DNA of 64,000 bases. Source: Blastomussa wellsi (Eukaryota > Cnidaria > Anthozoa > Scleractinia > Plerogyridae). Both the position numbers and the translations under genes were made by a program. This document shows positions 60,901-64,000 of the stretch, one piece after another; position 1 is the stretch's first letter; every line of letters begins with the position of its first letter. The notes under the pieces are model-generated. The model ran no database searches. It had not been told where the DNA came from and was given only the letters and a program-made list of their open reading frames with translations. The stretch is from NCBI GenBank assembly GCA_947652115.1, contig OX393564.1:2278870-2342869 (forward strand). Direction: 5' to 3'.

Positions 60901-63409
60901 GAAATCGGAATGGCGAAGGATGTCAAATCACCTATCGGTGATGTTTTTTGCAAATCCAGTGAGCTCCTTTCAAGAGAATATGTCTTAGTCTTAATTTTAA
61001 AGCGATAAAGTTAAAGTTAAGTTTACTAAGGTTTAGCTTCATGCAAATACATCTCTCCTCTTTTCAGACAACCGACATAGCCTCGCCACACATTTTGGTA
61101 ACGGCTGAACACACGGTGCTGGGTCTTAAACATGACGCTGCCACGGTCTGGGTCGAGAACATTAACACAAACACCTTTTCCGCCTGTTCGAGAGAAATGC
61201 AGAACTTTGATGGATTACATAAAGACATAAAAATAGTAAGTGCTAACACGTCACTTTAGTTAACTATGGGTCGATTTCAGAACTTGAGGTACTCACCTGC
61301 ACCTATATTTCATACCAACGGACAATGTATTGCAGCGCAACCGTCTTACTCTTTTATATATTTTGAATTCTGAATGATGTTTACGTTGCCTCTTAAGCGC
61401 CAGCTTTAAGCCAAGCTCGGATCCTTTTGCTTGTGTTGACGATTTTCCTAAAGTCATTTTTACCTTAAATAGCATTTGAAATGAAGAGAATGAAAGGGTA
61501 GTGATGGTAAGGGAGTCGACCGACTAAGATAGAATGGTACCACTATCGTGCCTCCCACCATCAAAGTTAAATAGTTAATGATTTGCTTTCATTTATATAA
61601 CAAAAATAAGAACTTCAAGTTTCTTGTGGCGTAAATATTCACCTGAATGCTAATTGTATTGTAGAACTGGATGGTTTATGATAACCTTCCTTCAAATCTT
61701 GCTGCCGAGAAAACAATCATCGAATTCAAGAACGACGTTCTACCTCTTCCCGAAGACTACAACTCTTACTGCCAGGTAAATCTCATGCACGTAGCAATTA
61801 TAATTTTAAAAGTTCCTTTTTTCAAAAACAAAATGAAACATCACCCCTCCTGTCCCTTTACTAAAACTCAAATTGCTAATTATAAATATGCGCGCATGTT
61901 ACTTTTCTTGAGATTCTCTTTTTGAAACCCAATATTTTAAGTAATAGAGGACATTTGCCGTGTTTTCATTGCCTCATCTATAAATTCCTATTTCTTTATA
62001 ATATCAACTTAATTTACATTTTTAATCTCCAGGTTACAAGTTTTTCAACAGCAAAGAAATCATCGCCCACGGTGATCGTCTCAGCGTCTCATCTTAACCC
62101 GGAACTTGGGTATAAAAGCCACCTGAATCCCGAGCACAACAGCATTGCATCCTGGGTTGAGGTATTGAAAGTCAAAATAGTCCATCCTCATACATCACAG
62201 ACAATTGGTACCCTGTCACTGTAATAAATTCTGTACCATGCAGTCGGGGAAATTTTTCAAATTTATCTCAGTCCTCCGTGTTCTTCTGCAACGGTTGTGC
62301 ATTTAATTTCAGATCTCCAGGTTTGCTCCGAGACCCTCGATATAAAATTTGCGGTCGTTGTCTTATGACTTGCTGGTCGTTCTTCGGCGTTAAAACTGGG
62401 ACTCCTTAAATCATGTTGACTTGTGAGCGCTTGTAAGCTAAAATTCAAGGAGGTATCGACAGCTTATTCTGCCGCTAATTATGCCAGAGAAATGACTGCT
62501 ACTAAAACACTAACGATTGTATATTTCTTTGGCACCATTCTTAAGAGACCGAACGTACTAAAACATTTTCAGCCACCTTCAACTAACATATCTTTTCCCT
62601 TCTTGCTAGCAAATCACTTCTACAAACTTCAAAGTGTGTATCAAAGAACTTCACAATCAAAATGGTTACGACCCGGTCAAAGTATATGCACTAGTCATTG
62701 GTAAGCATATCGACATTGCTGTAATACTACAATTCGCGGTTAGCGTCAGAATTTTAAACATTACCTGAACTGAAAACCAGGTTCACAAATAGAATCGCCA
62801 TAACACATTTAGCAGTAGTTAAAAGTCAAGGAGTTCTGATTCAACCTTTAAGAAATATGGAAGTTTGAATTCGCGGTCACTTCCCGCACGCCATACTTAT
62901 TGTAAAAATTAACCATGTTTTATTTTACATCTAGTTGAATAAGATCTCCATGAAATTATGAATTTTTACTATTTTTCAAGCTGCATGTACCCCTTTTATT
63001 TCACAATGCAAATTGTGCTATTTGGTATTTACTTAATAAACAAAAAAGAAGTTTCCCTATAAAATAGAAATTATTTCATTTAGCCTTCATGCAGATCCAT
63101 GTCAAATAACTTAGGCCTGTGCTTAAAAATACAAAGACTGAAAGACATTTTTGTCGCAGCCTTTGTCGTCAAAGCCATTTCTTTCGGCGAGGGGAATCAG
63201 GAAAGCCATTTTCAGGGTTTCAAAAGTTGTTTAAGTTTGTTCTGAAAGCCATAAAATTCTACCATGAGCATAAATATTTCAATAATCAACAAAATTGTCA
63301 AACTTTAAAATAACATTTAAATCATACTCGAACATTTCTACGCTTTGGAACTTCCAGTTAAATATCACTTTCTTACTCCATAATTTGTTTTGTTAAAACA
63401 GGTTCCTAG
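54936..63409 (+). CDS. Gene 4: secreted protein with six H-type-lectin-like modules and a follistatin domain (671 aa)
   Basis: Fourteen exons: 54936-54999, 55502-55685, 56088-56250, 56894-57058, 57661-57780, 58305-58427, 58613-58709, 59578-59796, 60105-60478, 61068-61235, 61665-61775, 62033-62161, 62610-62700, 63402-63409, joining in frame to 672 codons. Signal peptide MACLRFVASAFTLSIILG. Modules 1-3 cover about 22-305. The follistatin domain spans 306-378, with ten Cys in the spacing of SPARC/follistatin FS domains. Modules 4-6 cover 379-671. Each module has a pair of Cys flanking a conserved Trp (KHDAASVW, HDAAVTW, KHDAATVW and similar). Module 4 has an NYS sequon and module 5 begins with WWDGTQC. 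The last exon adds only part of a Gly, a Ser and TAG. A TATA box lies about 100 nt upstream of the ATG, as in genes 1 and 2. Probably an extracellular glycan-binding protein; it is closer to genes 1 and 2 than to its divergent neighbour gene 3. Confidence 0.92.
56575..56772. repeat. Dispersed repeat F, copy 2
   Basis: Same element as 48345-48558, but in gene 4 intron 3. It occupies a different intron from its relative, so it arrived by insertion and not by gene duplication. Confidence 0.6.
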
Positions 63410-63424
63410 AAGATGGCACAAGGC

Positions 63425-63555
63425 AATAAACTGAAGAATTACGTGTTTGAAAAATATCAGATGTGATTGTAATAGATACATCAACTATATTCTCATCCTT
63501 GACATGATGAGCAAGTGTCTATTGGCACTATAAATCGAAGTTATAATTAAATAAA
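63425..63555 (+). other. Poly(A) signals of gene 4
   Basis: AATAAA occurs at 63425-63430, only 16 nt after the stop, and again at 63550-63555. The second is the more plausible signal. Confidence 0.45.
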
Positions 63556-63761
63556 AATTTTCTATTACTTGCAACACTCGATTAAAAATTGCTCTAACTC
63601 TTCTAAAAGTAACGGTGTGTTCGAACTTGCTGTTTGTTGTGTTATTTCATGGAGGTGTAAGTTGCACATTTTGTATATTAATTATTCGCTAAATTTCCAT
63701 CTTTAAGGTTTCGAATATTTATCCTTCTGTGTAATAAACAAGTAACACCTTTCCGCGAAAT

Positions 63762-63777
<16 letters not shown>

Positions 63778-63792
<15 letters not shown>

Positions 63793-63848
63793 GGCTGCAG
63801 AAATTCCCTGCGACTCGGCAGTTTATGCAGCGCAGCTGAAAACACACG
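63778..63848. repeat. Short hairpin downstream of gene 4
   Basis: TGTGTTTTCAG and CTGAAAACACA close a stem of about 70 nt, with TGCAG/CTGCA pairing inside. The rest of 63556-64000 shows no gene. Confidence 0.5.
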
Positions 63849-64000
63849 CAATATTAATCATTGATTTTATTCGGCCCCATGTGAGAATAGCCTTCCCAAA
63901 TTAAAAGTAATTCTCGCAATTTTCATCTTGGATTCGTTAAAGTTTGATTCCGCAGTGAAGCTTTAAATTGCCCGACTTAAGTCCCGAAAAAACAAGTTCT

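Noticed and set aside
30818..63409. UGDH and the lectin genes as a co-regulated operon-like unit
   Set aside because: Orientation, spacing of several kb and separate promoters give no sign of shared transcription.

Overview
The window is intron-rich, AT-rich animal DNA, most likely from a cnidarian and probably a stony coral. This is an inference from the exon-intron structure, the metazoan UDP-glucose dehydrogenase, the secreted lectin/follistatin proteins and the density of short fold-back (MITE-like) repeats. No bacterial features, RNA genes or CRISPR arrays were seen.

There are five multi-exon genes. Four are paralogues encoding secreted proteins of about 666-695 residues with one architecture: signal peptide, three H-type-lectin-like modules, one follistatin-type domain (EGF-like hairpin plus Kazal), then three more H-type-lectin-like modules. 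Gene 1 (minus, 2277-11743) and gene 2 (plus, 16319-25986) are near-identical and head to head. Gene 3 (minus, 42341-53395) is the most diverged. Gene 4 (plus, 54936-63409) is head to head with gene 3. The fifth gene, UGDH (plus, 30818-38774, 13 exons, 483 aa), sits between the two divergent pairs. Reading frames stay open across every predicted splice junction and the exon lengths match between paralogues, so the gene models are well supported. The exceptions are the last exon of gene 3 and the choice of start codon in gene 2.

Genes 1 and 2 form a large inverted duplication. The arms run roughly 1.73-12.3 kb and 13.55-26.78 kb, with a spacer of about 1.25 kb. The homology includes introns, 3' UTR exons, poly(A) signals, a TATA-type core promoter and upstream flanking DNA. 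Later insertions of small inverted-repeat elements differ between the arms.

The remaining DNA is intergenic or intronic and rich in repeats: several fold-back element families, a 1.19-kb inverted-repeat element with many AATCGAAC-type subterminal motifs (26837-28023), a hAT-like MITE with 8-bp target duplications, a LINE fragment nested in a fold-back element, two minisatellite arrays of a 27-28 bp unit, and microsatellites.

The lectin proteins are presumably extracellular glycan-binding proteins; defence, symbiont recognition and matrix roles are all possible and the sequence does not choose between them. UGDH makes UDP-glucuronate for glycosaminoglycans. Its position inside the lectin array is striking, but a functional link is only speculation.
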